A stretch of 64,000 nt of DNA from CAZTZY01 sp964617765 (GTDB lineage Bacteria > Pseudomonadota > Gammaproteobacteria > Pseudomonadales > DT-91): NCBI GenBank assembly GCA_964617765.1, contig CAZTZY010000002.1, forward strand, positions 29,126 to 93,125, written 5' to 3'. How positions within the stretch are numbered: the first letter of the stretch is position 1; the number at the start of each line of letters is the position of its first letter. Below the pieces are notes generated by a model, which saw only the letters and a program-made list of their open reading frames with translations, was not told where the DNA came from and made no database searches. A program made the position numbers and the translations under genes. This document shows positions 1-9,602 of this stretch, piece by piece.

Positions 1-1
1 G

Positions 2-367
2 CACACGCAGATTAAATACGTGACCGATTTGCCTATAGCCTATTTCACCGTATTAATGGCCATAGACAAAAAAGCCTATGCGAAAATTTCTGCCGATGAC
101 CAAAAAGTTGTAGATGAACTGATGCGCGCCGCTTTTGTGAAAATCAACAACCAGGACAGAATAGATAATGATAACGCTTTTATTGCGCTGAAAAAACAGG
201 GGATTACCATGGTGCAACCGACACCGGCACAAATCAAGGTATGGCGTGACAAGACATTGATTGCCGGTAAAATATTTGCCACCAAAGGCAAGATAAATCC
301 TGCCTATCAACAGCGCATCAATACCTTGCTGACAGAATTCCGCAAAAATGTCCCCGCTGCTAAATAA
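2..367 (+). CDS. dctP: TRAP transporter substrate-binding protein, C-terminal fragment
   Basis: The frame is open from the first bases of the window, so this is the C-terminal part of a gene that starts upstream. About 121 residues are visible. They contain the helical C-terminal segment typical of DctP-family periplasmic solute receptors (YAKISADDQKVVDELM, then KQGITMV and a late FATKGKINPAY stretch). The family binds organic acids in the periplasm and delivers them to a DctQM permease. It overlaps the start of dctQ by 20 bases, so the three genes form one translationally coupled operon. The ligand cannot be read from this fragment. Confidence 0.85.
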   Translation, partial: HTQIKYVTDLPIAYFTVLMAIDKKAYAKISADDQKVVDELMRAAFVKINNQDRIDNDNAFIALKKQGITMVQPTPAQIKVWRDKTLIAGKIFATKGKINPAYQQRINTLLTEFRKNVPAAK

Positions 368-839
368 AGCTATCAGGCTGCTGCATATTTTGGAAGACAG
401 CGTCATTGTTATATTGGCAATGGCGATGATCATTTTAAGCTGCTCGTCCATCGTACTACGCAATCTGGATATGGGCGGCTTTACATGGGCAGAAAATGCT
501 GTACATATTATCGTGCTGTGGCTGGCAATGTTTGGTGCATTGCGGGCAAGCCGCGAACAAAGCCATATCGCTATTGATCTGGTAACGCATTACACATCAC
601 AAAAATGGCAAAAGGTTATTCACTTTGTTGTTTCGATCAGCGGCGCAGCCATTTGTGGCATTGCCAGCTATTACAGTTTTATCTTTGTGCAAAGCGAAAA
701 AGCTGATGGCTTGATTGCTTTTCTTAATGTGCCGGCATGGATCTGCGAAGCCATTATTCCCTTTGGCTTGGCGGTGATTACCTTGCGTTTTGTATTTCAC
801 TGTTTAAAACTGCCAACGCCCCATGAATACACTGTTTAG
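348..839 (+). CDS. dctQ: TRAP transporter small permease DctQ
   Basis: This is a 163-residue protein with four predicted membrane helices (about 15-40, 50-70, 90-115 and 130-150). It carries the DctQ signature around FTWAENAVHIIVLWLAMFGA followed by SREQSHIAIDL. DctQ is the small subunit that sits with DctM in the inner membrane in sodium- or proton-driven TRAP transport. The start lies inside the end of dctP and its own end overlaps dctM by 17 bases. The length is normal for the family. Confidence 0.9.
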   Translation: MSPLLNKAIRLLHILEDSVIVILAMAMIILSCSSIVLRNLDMGGFTWAENAVHIIVLWLAMFGALRASREQSHIAIDLVTHYTSQKWQKVIHFVVSISGAAICGIASYYSFIFVQSEKADGLIAFLNVPAWICEAIIPFGLAVITLRFVFHCLKLPTPHEYTV

Positions 840-2106
840 TTTTCTCGCCATTATCGTGCTGGCCGTTGCCGGCATGCCCATTTTTGTTTCGCTGTTGGCA
901 GCAGCCATGTTGGGTTTTCATTTGGCAGATATTTCACTGGAAGTTATCGCCATTGAAATGTATCGCATTACTGAAACACCATTACTGGTGGCATTACCCC
1001 TGTTCACCCTAACCGGCTTTTTATTGGCCGAGAGCCAGACATCAAAACGTTTGGTCAATGTTAGCCAGGCACTTATCGGTTGGGCTCCTGGTGGTTTATC
1101 GATCATCGGCCTTATCACCTGCTCGGTATTTACTGCATTTACCGGTGCCTCTGGCGTGACCATTGTCGCAGTGGGCGCCTTACTCTATCCCGCACTGCAA
1201 CAAGTCGGTTATAGCCAACGCTTTAGTCTAGGCCTGATCACCAGCTCCGGCAGCCTCGGTTTATTATTGGCACCTTCTTTGCCGCTGATTTTATACGGCA
1301 TTATTGCGCAGCAAATGAATATTGGTGAACCTTTTACCATTGAAGATTTGTTTATTGCAGGTGCTGCACCTGCTGTGATGATGATTATATTACTTTCCGC
1401 ATACAGTTTATGGGCTAATCGCAATAACAATATCCAGCGCCAGGCTTTCAATGTTAGTGCACTAAAGAGTGCGGCATTGGATGCAAAATGGGAAATTCCC
1501 TTACCCTTTTTTGTATTTTTTGGCATTTATGGCGGTGTTTTTACCCTGTCTGAGACTGCTGTGGTCTCCACCATTTATGTCGCCATTGTCGAAATCTTGA
1601 TTTATCGCGAAATCCCGTTCAAACAGATTCCCGCCATCATCCAGAAATCGATGACTATGGTGGGTGGCATTATCCTGATTTTGTCAGTCGCCATGGCTTT
1701 TACTAACGTACTAGTCGATGCGCAAATTCCCAACCAGTTATTTGAATGGATGCAACAACATATCAGCAGTAAATTTGCATTCCTGATATTATTAAATATC
1801 TTTTTACTGGTACTGGGGGCATTCCTGGATATTTTTTCTGCGATCGTCATTGTTGTGCCATTGATTCTGCCTATTGCAGTTTCGTATGGCATACATCCTG
1901 TACATCTCGGTATTATCTTTTTGGCCAATATGCAAATTGGTTACTTTACTCCACCTGTAGGCATGGATTTATTTATCGCCAGTTACCGGTTCAAGAAACC
2001 GATCACAGAGCTTTATTATGCCTGCATTCCATTTATCATTGTCACGTTTTTGGCAGTATTAATCATTACTTATATACCGGCATTAAGTTTGGGATTTTTA
2101 AAATAA
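823..2106 (+). CDS. dctM: TRAP transporter large permease DctM
   Basis: This 427-residue polytopic inner membrane protein has the usual length for DctM. Hydrophobic segments occur throughout. Family motifs include TPLLVALPLFTLTGFLLAE, FTGASGVTIVAVGALLYPA and a late FTPPVGMDLF stretch. It forms the transport channel of the TRAP system and uses the ion gradient to import the ligand captured by DctP. The first codons overlap dctQ, which supports the start. It ends the operon; 79 bases separate it from the next gene. Confidence 0.93.
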   Translation: MNTLFSFLAIIVLAVAGMPIFVSLLAAAMLGFHLADISLEVIAIEMYRITETPLLVALPLFTLTGFLLAESQTSKRLVNVSQALIGWAPGGLSIIGLITCSVFTAFTGASGVTIVAVGALLYPALQQVGYSQRFSLGLITSSGSLGLLLAPSLPLILYGIIAQQMNIGEPFTIEDLFIAGAAPAVMMIILLSAYSLWANRNNNIQRQAFNVSALKSAALDAKWEIPLPFFVFFGIYGGVFTLSETAVVSTIYVAIVEILIYREIPFKQIPAIIQKSMTMVGGIILILSVAMAFTNVLVDAQIPNQLFEWMQQHISSKFAFLILLNIFLLVLGAFLDIFSAIVIVVPLILPIAVSYGIHPVHLGIIFLANMQIGYFTPPVGMDLFIASYRFKKPITELYYACIPFIIVTFLAVLIITYIPALSLGFLK

Positions 2107-2185
2107 TAAATGACTGCAACGGTTATGATCTTGTTTAATCATTTTACCAAGACGTGAAACCGCATAAATTTAAAGGCACATATAC

Positions 2186-2818
2186 ATGCTCGAAACTGCC
2201 ATCGTTGCCTTTACCACCCTGTTTGCCACAGTAGCTCCGTTAGACTGCGCCATCATGTATGCAGCATTAACCACTGAAACACCGGTTAAGCAAAGCCGTG
2301 CCATGGCACTAAAAGGTGTGATCATTGCAAGCTCCATCCTTCTGGTTTTTGCCTTTATTGGCCAGCCATTACTGCACAGCCTGGGCATTTCGCTGGCAGC
2401 CTTACGCACTTCTGGAGGCATCCTCTTGTTACTGATTGGCATTGATATGGTGTTTATCCGCTCAGCCAGCATGTCCACTTCGCCTGAACAAGAAAAAGAA
2501 GCCGAATCGAAGCCGGATATTTCAGTGTTTCCGCTGGCAACGCCGCTAATTGCCGGCCCCGGCGCCATGGGTGCCACCATATTATTAATGGCGAATACAG
2601 CCGGCCATTTTATTTTACAATTGATGGTCATCGCGGCATTGTTTCTGGTAATGATATTAACCCTGGCCGCCCTGATGGCTGCCAGCAAGATTCGGCAAAT
2701 GTTGGGTGTAACCGGTATGCAAGTGGTTAGCCGTATTTTTGGCGTGCTGTTATCGGCACTCGCAGTACAATTTATTTTTGATGGCATTGCACAAAGCGGT
2801 TTATTAAGTCATTTGTAA
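2186..2818 (+). CDS. MarC family integral membrane protein
   Basis: A 210-residue protein with six predicted membrane helices matches the MarC (UPF0056) family. The half-site motif PLATPLIAGPGAMGATILL after the central hydrophilic loop (about residues 93-112) is the family hallmark. An equivalent N-terminal half carries FATVAPLDCAIMYAAL. Members are inner membrane proteins whose function is unsettled; some are annotated as amino-acid transporters. The start is preceded by AAAGG. The next gene follows after 21 bases, so the two are probably co-transcribed. Confidence 0.85.
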   Translation: MLETAIVAFTTLFATVAPLDCAIMYAALTTETPVKQSRAMALKGVIIASSILLVFAFIGQPLLHSLGISLAALRTSGGILLLLIGIDMVFIRSASMSTSPEQEKEAESKPDISVFPLATPLIAGPGAMGATILLMANTAGHFILQLMVIAALFLVMILTLAALMAASKIRQMLGVTGMQVVSRIFGVLLSALAVQFIFDGIAQSGLLSHL

Positions 2819-2839
2819 AACCATTAAGGGGAGATTTCC

Positions 2840-3865
2840 ATGTTTAACGTTTACGCAAGTACTCCAGAAGACATGCAGTTAAGTGAAATAGCCCATCACG
2901 CACAACGTGCAGAAGCCATGGGCTTTTCTGGCCTGAATGTACCCGATGCTGTGCATGATGGTTTATTACTTTCTGCAATAGCCCTTAATGCAACAAGCCG
3001 CATTAAGGTAGGAACCGGCGTCCTGGTGGCTTTTCCGCGCAGCCCGATGACAGTTGCACTTGCAGCCTGGGATTTGCAACGATTTTCTAACGGACGATTC
3101 GAGCTTGGCCTTGGTACACAAGTAAAAGGTAATATTGAAGATCGTTATAGCACGGTATGGACACCACCCATGCCACGTATGCGCGATTATATCGGCTCGT
3201 TACGCGCGATTTTTAACAGCTTCCAGAATAGTGTGCCTCTTAATTTCGAAAGCGAGAATTATCACTTTACCCGCTTGCAACCATTTTTTAATCCAGGTCC
3301 ACTCGATTGCCCTCCACCACCCATTTATATTGGCGCCGTAGGGCCGTTGATGACGAGTCTTGCCGGTGAAGCTGCTGATGGCATGATTACTCACCCGACC
3401 AATACTCCGCCGCGCTATATCCGTGAAGTGGCTTTGCCACGCCTGCAACAGGGAATAGCCAAGGCCGGTCGCCACAACGAAGATGTCAGGCTAATATTGG
3501 GAACCTTGATTGCTACCGGGAGTAATTCCAAAACGCTTGCTGAAGAGCGAGAAAAACAACGCAAACTCCTGGGCTTTTTATATTCCACGCCAGCCTATTG
3601 GCCTAGTCTTGAATTATTTGGGTGGCAAGACAAGGGCGAACATTTATTGCAATGCACTAAGAACAATGACTGGGAAATGATGTCAAAGGTAATTGATGAT
3701 GTCATGCTGGATACGTTTGTACCCTGTGGCACCTATTCAGAAATTGCCGATATCCTGCTGGATCGTTACCAAGGTTTTTCTGGCATTATCAACTTTCCAA
3801 TGCCGGAAAATCCTGCTGATGATGCTGCAGTTACTGCAATTATTGCTCAATTGCAAGGCCACTGA
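2840..3865 (+). CDS. LLM-class flavin-dependent oxidoreductase
   Basis: This 341-residue protein has the TIM-barrel fold of luciferase-like monooxygenases. It shows TSRIKVGTGVLVAFPRSPM, then AAWDLQRFSNGRFELGLGTQ, the classic SxGRFxLGxG flavin-site segment (about residues 87-97). The overall pattern is that of the subfamily usually annotated TIGR03617, F420-dependent. Whether this host makes F420 cannot be told here, so FMN is equally possible. A strong ribosome site (AGGGGAGA) lies just before the ATG. It is one of three LLM enzymes in the window. The substrate is unknown. Confidence 0.8.
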   Translation: MFNVYASTPEDMQLSEIAHHAQRAEAMGFSGLNVPDAVHDGLLLSAIALNATSRIKVGTGVLVAFPRSPMTVALAAWDLQRFSNGRFELGLGTQVKGNIEDRYSTVWTPPMPRMRDYIGSLRAIFNSFQNSVPLNFESENYHFTRLQPFFNPGPLDCPPPPIYIGAVGPLMTSLAGEAADGMITHPTNTPPRYIREVALPRLQQGIAKAGRHNEDVRLILGTLIATGSNSKTLAEEREKQRKLLGFLYSTPAYWPSLELFGWQDKGEHLLQCTKNNDWEMMSKVIDDVMLDTFVPCGTYSEIADILLDRYQGFSGIINFPMPENPADDAAVTAIIAQLQGH

Positions 3866-3892
3866 ACTTAAATACATTGTGGGAATTTGATC

Positions 3893-4231
3893 ATGAAAAG
3901 CTTGTCCAAAACCCTGATTAAATACACTGGCTTTATAGCCTTGTTATTAACAACTTCTCTGGCATTTGCAGAAAGCTTCTGGATTGACGTGCGCAGCCCG
4001 GAGGAATATACCCAGGATCATATTCAGGGAGACCTTAATATTTATTTCAAGTCAATCGGCGAGGAAATCGGCAAACACGTCAGCGATAAAAATGCCGAGA
4101 TTCATCTGTATTGTCAGGTCGGTGGGCGCGCAGGTGTTGCCTTGTTGCAATTAACCGCCATGGGCTATAAAAACGTGACCAATGAAGGCGGCATTGCTGA
4201 TGCCCGTAAAAAACGTCATCTTGCTAAGTAG
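3893..4231 (+). CDS. PspE-like periplasmic rhodanese
   Basis: A 112-residue exported single-domain rhodanese. Residues 1-26 form a Sec signal peptide ending in SLAFA. The mature part starts SFWIDVRSPEEY and carries the rhodanese loop LYCQVGGRAGVA with the catalytic Cys at residue 74. The layout (WIDVR, HIQGDLNI, CxxGxR, MGYKNVxNxGG) closely matches E. coli PspE, a periplasmic thiosulfate:cyanide sulfurtransferase. I use the ATG at 3893; a TTG two codons earlier is in frame but less likely. It follows the LLM gene by 27 bases. Confidence 0.85.
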   Translation: MKSLSKTLIKYTGFIALLLTTSLAFAESFWIDVRSPEEYTQDHIQGDLNIYFKSIGEEIGKHVSDKNAEIHLYCQVGGRAGVALLQLTAMGYKNVTNEGGIADARKKRHLAK

Positions 4232-4301
4232 CTGACTAACTGCCTGATATTGGCATAGTCACAACTTCACAAAACCTGGCGTAAGCTGGACGGCGCCTCT
4301 C

Positions 4302-5192
4302 TTACACCAGACCAGATTTTACCAACAGTTTTTCCAGACGAATAACTTCGTTAATATCGGCTGTCGCAGGCACCATAAACACCTCATCAAGATCCAGTTC
4401 TTTCATGCCGATTAACGCTTCTACTATGGCTTCTTCCGTGAAACGGGTCATGGTATTGGCGGTCTTGCGGGCTTCTTCATCACCAAAGGTACGCAAGTAA
4501 TTAAACACGTATTCCTTCAAGTGTGCTTCCGCATTATCGGCCAATGAATACCAGAAACCGCCGAGAAAATAAGGTTTGGTTTCACGTTTGGCATCCAGCC
4601 AGCATTTATCAGCGGTGTTTTTGAAATACTCGGTCAATCCCTTGTCACCATTCATGGCAAAACCATAGATGCCTTCAGACCACTGTGCTGCCCGCGCCAT
4701 CGGCTTCAAACCCATACTGCCGGAAAGAATCGGCGGGCCACCATCCTGATAGGGGCGCGGCCCGACTTCATCACAACCTTCAAACGGTGGCTCACCTGCC
4801 CAGATTTTTTTCATCACGGCAATTTGTTCATCGAGGCGCTGGTGGCGTTTTTCAAACGAAGCGCCAACTGCCTTGTAATCCATTTCCCTGCCACCGACAC
4901 CCACGGTAACAGTAACACGCCCTTCGGATAACACATCAAGCGTAGCGATTTCCTTGGCTGCCCACACAGCTGAGTGCATAGGCAATACATATAACGATGG
5001 CACTATGCGTACACGCTCGGTTGCAGCAGCGGCGAATGCCAGCATATTGCGCATTTCCAGCGTATAGTCCGTGATTCTTTCACCACACGAAATACTCGAG
5101 AATGGCCCATCATCGACGCGTTTACACCATTCGAGAATTTCCTTGCGACCATAGTTCCTTTCCATATACGGCAGGCAGATACCAATTTTCAT
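4302..5192 (-). CDS. LLM-class flavin-dependent oxidoreductase
   Basis: A 296-residue luciferase-like TIM-barrel protein. Recognisable parts are MKIGICLPYMERNYG at the N-terminus, RVRIVPSLYVLPMHSAVWAA, then LDVLSEGRVTVTVGVGGRE, the flavin-site segment, and GGPPILSGS further on. It belongs to the group often called TIGR03619. AGGTGA lies seven bases before the ATG. It converges on the rhodanese gene and lies 90 bases upstream, on the same strand, of nothing obviously related. Cofactor (FMN or F420) and substrate are not determined by the sequence. Confidence 0.8.
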   Translation of the reverse strand: MKIGICLPYMERNYGRKEILEWCKRVDDGPFSSISCGERITDYTLEMRNMLAFAAAATERVRIVPSLYVLPMHSAVWAAKEIATLDVLSEGRVTVTVGVGGREMDYKAVGASFEKRHQRLDEQIAVMKKIWAGEPPFEGCDEVGPRPYQDGGPPILSGSMGLKPMARAAQWSEGIYGFAMNGDKGLTEYFKNTADKCWLDAKRETKPYFLGGFWYSLADNAEAHLKEYVFNYLRTFGDEEARKTANTMTRFTEEAIVEALIGMKELDLDEVFMVPATADINEVIRLEKLLVKSGLV

Positions 5193-5282
5193 CTTGTCAC
5201 CTTTAATTGTTGATCACGCTATCTTAATGATTTCCTGCCGATTGCCGTCACCCATAAGAATGAGTTACCAGAAGATTTATGG

Positions 5283-6686
5283 CTAATGCTGCAGCCAGCT
5301 GTTGACGACGTCGACATCTTTTACCGATAACTCGCCGGCCAGTCGCTGTAAGCTAATACGGTGCTCAATATAATCGTAACGCACTTGCGCCAGCCCCTGC
5401 TCAGCCTCAAACAGTTTTTTCTGCGCTTCTACCCACTCGAGAATCGTACCAGAACCATTCTGGAAGGATTTTTGGGTAACTCTCTCAACCGCTGAACTCG
5501 ATGTCACCAGACGTTGCGCTGCGGCATAACGTTTTATATCTGTGTCGATGGCCTGCAACAAGCCACTGATGCCTATCTCTATATTCTGCTGAACCTGCTT
5601 GAGCCTTTCACGGGATTCTTCGAGTCGATAGGCGGCCTGTTTACCCGAGGCCGAAATACCACCCCCCTGATAAATCGGCCATTTCATTTCTATCCCCAAA
5701 GCCTTTGAGGTAGATTCCGGAGAAAACCCTTGGCCACCGGAAAAATTATCTTGCGCATAAGATGCCGCAAAATTGAACCTGGGAATGGCGGCATTTTTCT
5801 TTGAGCGCATATCAAAATAATTCATCTGTTCAAATGCCTTGGCCGCTTGCAACAGGTCATTATTTTGCTGTGCCCGTTGCAACCACTCCTCAACACTACG
5901 ACCATCAATGCGCTCAACCGGTACAGCTTCTGACAATGGCTGGATCGCAGAAACCGGACTGCCTGTAGTTTGTGACATTTGTTGCAATGTCGTCTTCACT
6001 TGAGCTTGTGCGACTTCATAAGCAATATTCAGCGCATCAAAAGCGGCAGCGGCATCATACATTTCACGCTCCCTGCCTACCCCTAACTGATAACGTTTTT
6101 CTGCGAGGATTTTCAGCTTTTCCATCGACTGCAACTGTTTTTCAAGAATACGCTGGCTATCCTGGGCTTCCAGTACTTTGAGATAATCTGCCACCACGCG
6201 CATGATCAGTTCTTTTTCGGCATCTTGCAGTTCAGCCTGCGATTTTTCGATAAAGGCGGCCGCTTTTTTATTATCAGCCAGCAAGCTGGCGTCATAAATG
6301 GGCTGTACCAATACCAAAGCCGTTTGCTGAGAGTCATAGGTTGAATGCGTACCTTCACTATTCAACTGGTTCACACGGTTGACGATACACGTCAGGTCAG
6401 CACAACCACTGACATCCAGACGCGAAACATCCAGCTGGTCGGATTCATAATCATTGTGCCCGGCCCGGTAGGTTAAATTAATATTGGGTCGATAACGTGA
6501 CTTGCTGATGTCCAGGGTGAGGATATCACCCTTGAATTTCAGCAGTGCCGCCTGGTACTGCACATCATGGGTGAGCGCCTGCTCATAAACCCCGGATAAA
6601 TCCAAAGCCATAGCCATAGCCGAACCACTAAGCATCAGGGCTGCCATCAGGGCAAGTTGCTTCGATTTTTTTATTATGGGTATCAC
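5283..6686 (-). CDS. TolC family outer membrane efflux protein
   Basis: A 467-residue protein with an N-terminal signal peptide (KKSKQLALMAALMLSGSAMA) and two OEP repeats rich in long helices, as in TolC. Typical pieces are LTHDVQYQAALLKF, KSRYRPNINLTYRAG near the N-terminus and EKRYQLGVGREREMYDA in the first repeat. The protein would form the outer membrane duct of a type I secretion or efflux system. No ABC exporter or membrane-fusion gene is adjacent. It is divergent from the acyl-AMP ligase gene, with 190 bases between them, so export of the lipopeptide is conceivable but unproven. The start codon read here is GTG. Confidence 0.85.
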   Translation of the reverse strand: MIPIIKKSKQLALMAALMLSGSAMAMALDLSGVYEQALTHDVQYQAALLKFKGDILTLDISKSRYRPNINLTYRAGHNDYESDQLDVSRLDVSGCADLTCIVNRVNQLNSEGTHSTYDSQQTALVLVQPIYDASLLADNKKAAAFIEKSQAELQDAEKELIMRVVADYLKVLEAQDSQRILEKQLQSMEKLKILAEKRYQLGVGREREMYDAAAAFDALNIAYEVAQAQVKTTLQQMSQTTGSPVSAIQPLSEAVPVERIDGRSVEEWLQRAQQNNDLLQAAKAFEQMNYFDMRSKKNAAIPRFNFAASYAQDNFSGGQGFSPESTSKALGIEMKWPIYQGGGISASGKQAAYRLEESRERLKQVQQNIEIGISGLLQAIDTDIKRYAAAQRLVTSSSAVERVTQKSFQNGSGTILEWVEAQKKLFEAEQGLAQVRYDYIEHRISLQRLAGELSVKDVDVVNSWLQH

Positions 6687-6876
6687 TACAGATCAAAACC
6701 TATTTAATTGTGCTTATAACCATTCGAGATAAAAGATTACACGCCTGTAACCTTTTATTTGCAGTCATTTCCCAAACCCGATAAGCTTTCACCATAGATT
6801 TCAATTGCCTAGGGAAAGCCAACTGCACACCTGCACAGAGTAACAGGCAGTAAAACATAATAAAATCAGTATAACT

Positions 6877-8967
6877 ATGCAGCTAGCCGAAGTTTTCCAG
6901 ACCATGATAAAACCTCCTCATCAGGCTGACAGCCTTGTTGATATTCTTCGCTATTGGACAGCCGAAAAGCCCAATGCCGAGGTTTTCCGCTTTTATCCCC
7001 AAGGTGAAGGGGAATATACCCTGCATACCTTTAGTGAGTTTGATGCCCGCTGCCGCGCTATCGCCAGCCACTTGCAACCTTACAAGGGCAAACGCGCATT
7101 ACTTTTATTCAATTCCGGCATGGAATTTCTGGAAGCCTTTTTTGGCTGTTTTTATGCTGGCGTTACTGCCGTACCCGCTTATCCACCACGAAAAAACCAT
7201 AATCTCGGTCGCTTACAAGCCCTGGTTGCAGATTGCGCACCCAGCATTATTCTCAGTGCCGATAACGTCATGGCCATGGCAAAACCCATTTGCGAAGAAG
7301 CCTTCTCTGCAGAAGCCAATGCGTTGCCCTGGTTAATTACCAATACCATTCCGAATAGCGATTCCGGCAAATACATTGATCACTACCCCATTGGCCCTGA
7401 AATTGCCTTTTTACAGTACACTTCAGGCTCCACGGGAAAACCCAAAGGCGTCATGGTCAGTCATAGCAATTTGATGACCAATATCCGCATGGCCGAAAAA
7501 TCGTTTGCCCTGCCACCCCTGGCACGCTGTGTCAGTTGGTTACCCCTTTTCCATGACATGGGTTTGATTGGCGCGGTAATGACACCTATTTACTGGGGGT
7601 CTGGCTCTATTTTGATGCCTCCGGCAGCTTTCCTGCAAAAACCGTTACGCTGGTTAAAACTGATTGACGAACTGGGCAAACAGACGCCGATTGGCAGCCT
7701 GAACCCCAATTTTTGCTATCAACTCTGTGTGGATACCATTAGCGATGAAGAAGCGCGCAAACTCGATCTCAGCGCCTGGATCTTCGCTCTCAATGCGGCT
7801 GAACCGGTTCGTTCAAGCACCGTTGAAGCCTTTTTTGAAAAGTTTGGTCCGGCCGGGTTTACCCGTGAAGCACTTTCACCTTCATTTGGCATGGCTGAAT
7901 GTACGGTTATGGCCACCTGCCGCCAAAAAGGTGATGAATTAGTAACCAAGCGTGTTTCCGGCCATAAAATCGCCGAAAACCAGTTTGTCGAAAAAGTGGA
8001 TGGCAGCAGGGTGTTCGTCAGCTCTGGCACCAATTGTGAACCACAAATCCTGCGCATCGTAAATCCCGAAACACTGGAAGTACTGCCCGAAAACCACATC
8101 GGCGAAATCTGGCTGGGCGGCGCGCATATTGCCCAGGGTTATTGGGGATTGCCCGAGCTCAGCGACGAGACTTTTAAAGCGTATACACACGATGGCCAAG
8201 GGCCATTTATGCGTACCGGTGATTTTGGCACTTTAAGTGACAAACAGTTATTTGTAACGGGTCGCTTGAAGGATTTGTTGATTATCCGCGGACGCAATCA
8301 CTACCCGCAAGATATTGAGTTTACTGCATCTAACGCTGACCCACGCTTGCATCTGGATAATGCCGCAGCATTCACTGTGGATATTGATAACCAGGAAAAA
8401 CTGGTGATCGTGCAGGAAGTGGAACGTACATCCATGAAAAACTTCGATGCCGCCAGCGCAGCTCACAGTATGCGTAATGCCATAGCACGCGAACACGGCA
8501 TTGAAACTCATGCAATCGCTTTTATTCGTTTTGCCAGCATTCCCAAAACCACCAGTGGCAAAATCCAGCGTCGCGCCTGCAAACAACTGTTTTTAGATAA
8601 CCAGCTCAACCTCATTGAACTATGGCAAGCACCGCAAAGTACCTCCAAACTACCGGCAAAACCTGCAAAAGCGCCGGAAGATATTTCCCAAAATGAACTT
8701 GAGCAATGGATAGTGCAATGGCTTGCCGCTAAAGCTAATGTGTCAGAAAAGCAAGTCCCTGTTGATGCTGCGATAGATGGCTTAGGCCTGGATTCTGTTG
8801 ATCTTGTGCAATTAACAGGGGAATTATCAGCGTGGATAAAACAGCCTATTGATAATGTCATGATTTGGGAGCAACCCCATATACAAGCTTTGGCAGAAAC
8901 TATTTTACGACTGGCAAAAAACTCGCAGCCGTTAGAATCTTCAGAAGAAATTGATGGTTTTATTTAG
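6877..8967 (+). CDS. Fatty acyl-AMP ligase fused to an acyl carrier protein (FAAL-ACP)
   Basis: This 696-residue protein has a FAAL domain (about 1-575) and an ACP (about 605-685). Seen: PAYPP in the N-lobe, YTSGSTGKPKG at 181-191, SWLPLFHDMGLIG, FGMAECTV, GRLKDLLIIRGRNHYP and a C-lobe KTTSGKIQRRAC. The ACP carries DGLGLDSVD with the pantetheine Ser at 640. FAALs adenylate fatty acids and pass them to a carrier domain instead of to CoA, so this is the likely lipid starter unit of the NRPS line. The last residues, EEIDGFI, are acidic then hydrophobic and may dock to the TubC-type domain of the NRPS at 11109. An ATG at 6904 is an alternative start. Confidence 0.92.
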   Translation: MQLAEVFQTMIKPPHQADSLVDILRYWTAEKPNAEVFRFYPQGEGEYTLHTFSEFDARCRAIASHLQPYKGKRALLLFNSGMEFLEAFFGCFYAGVTAVPAYPPRKNHNLGRLQALVADCAPSIILSADNVMAMAKPICEEAFSAEANALPWLITNTIPNSDSGKYIDHYPIGPEIAFLQYTSGSTGKPKGVMVSHSNLMTNIRMAEKSFALPPLARCVSWLPLFHDMGLIGAVMTPIYWGSGSILMPPAAFLQKPLRWLKLIDELGKQTPIGSLNPNFCYQLCVDTISDEEARKLDLSAWIFALNAAEPVRSSTVEAFFEKFGPAGFTREALSPSFGMAECTVMATCRQKGDELVTKRVSGHKIAENQFVEKVDGSRVFVSSGTNCEPQILRIVNPETLEVLPENHIGEIWLGGAHIAQGYWGLPELSDETFKAYTHDGQGPFMRTGDFGTLSDKQLFVTGRLKDLLIIRGRNHYPQDIEFTASNADPRLHLDNAAAFTVDIDNQEKLVIVQEVERTSMKNFDAASAAHSMRNAIAREHGIETHAIAFIRFASIPKTTSGKIQRRACKQLFLDNQLNLIELWQAPQSTSKLPAKPAKAPEDISQNELEQWIVQWLAAKANVSEKQVPVDAAIDGLGLDSVDLVQLTGELSAWIKQPIDNVMIWEQPHIQALAETILRLAKNSQPLESSEEIDGFI

Positions 8968-9009
8968 GGGTGCGCTTAAGTACTGATTAAATGATTGTTA
9001 CGCTGGCTT

Positions 9010-9543
9010 TCATTTAACGATATTTTTCTTGGCATATCTTTTTTGTCTTTTTCTCCAGGCATACATTACCGACAAACGCCAAATACCATCCACCGCAAAA
9101 AACAGAAACGCCGCACAGCCAATTGCCAGTGCAAAACTACCCACAACAAAAGAACCTCCCACTGTTCCAATGCTGGATAACAGCCATTCAAAGTTGGCAT
9201 GAAATTCCACATTCTGTGCAGATCGACCTAAAATCAATGCGCCAATATTATAACAAAGGTAAAAAATCGGTCCCATGGTAAACGGATTGGTAATCCAGCA
9301 CAGTGCAAAAGAAATAGGAACATTTACCCTGAAGAAAATTGCCAACGCAATCGCCAGCAAGGATTGAAAAGGCATTGGCATTAAAGCAGCAAAAATTCCC
9401 ACCGCAAATGCACCACGCGCAGAACGGCGATGCAAATGCCATAAATTATGATCATGCAGAAAACTGCCAAATACTGCGAGAGCCTTGTGACTCTTGATCA
9501 CATCGGGATGCGGTAAAAACTTTTTGATGATCTTCTTAGGCAT
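9010..9543 (-). CDS. DUF2062 family membrane protein
   Basis: A 177-residue protein with the DUF2062 layout: an N-terminal basic region, HRRSARGAFAVGIFAALMP, then MPFQSLLAIALAIFFRVN, ITNPFTMGPIFYLCYNIG and a C-terminal hydrophobic hairpin. Family members are small inner membrane proteins of unknown role. It converges on the FAAL gene and lies 59 bases downstream of the CNNM/CorC-like gene on the same strand, so those two are probably co-transcribed. Nothing links it to lipopeptide synthesis other than position. Confidence 0.85.
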   Translation of the reverse strand: MPKKIIKKFLPHPDVIKSHKALAVFGSFLHDHNLWHLHRRSARGAFAVGIFAALMPMPFQSLLAIALAIFFRVNVPISFALCWITNPFTMGPIFYLCYNIGALILGRSAQNVEFHANFEWLLSSIGTVGGSFVVGSFALAIGCAAFLFFAVDGIWRLSVMYAWRKRQKRYAKKNIVK

Positions 9544-9602
9544 ATTGGCCTTAATACAATTTTGTCATTTTCAGAAAGTGGGCCGTGTTTACAAAACACA
9601 AA

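Noticed and set aside
2840..5192. Firm assignment of F420 as cofactor
   Set aside because: The subfamily names suggest F420, but nothing in the sequence proves it and no F420 biosynthesis gene is present here.
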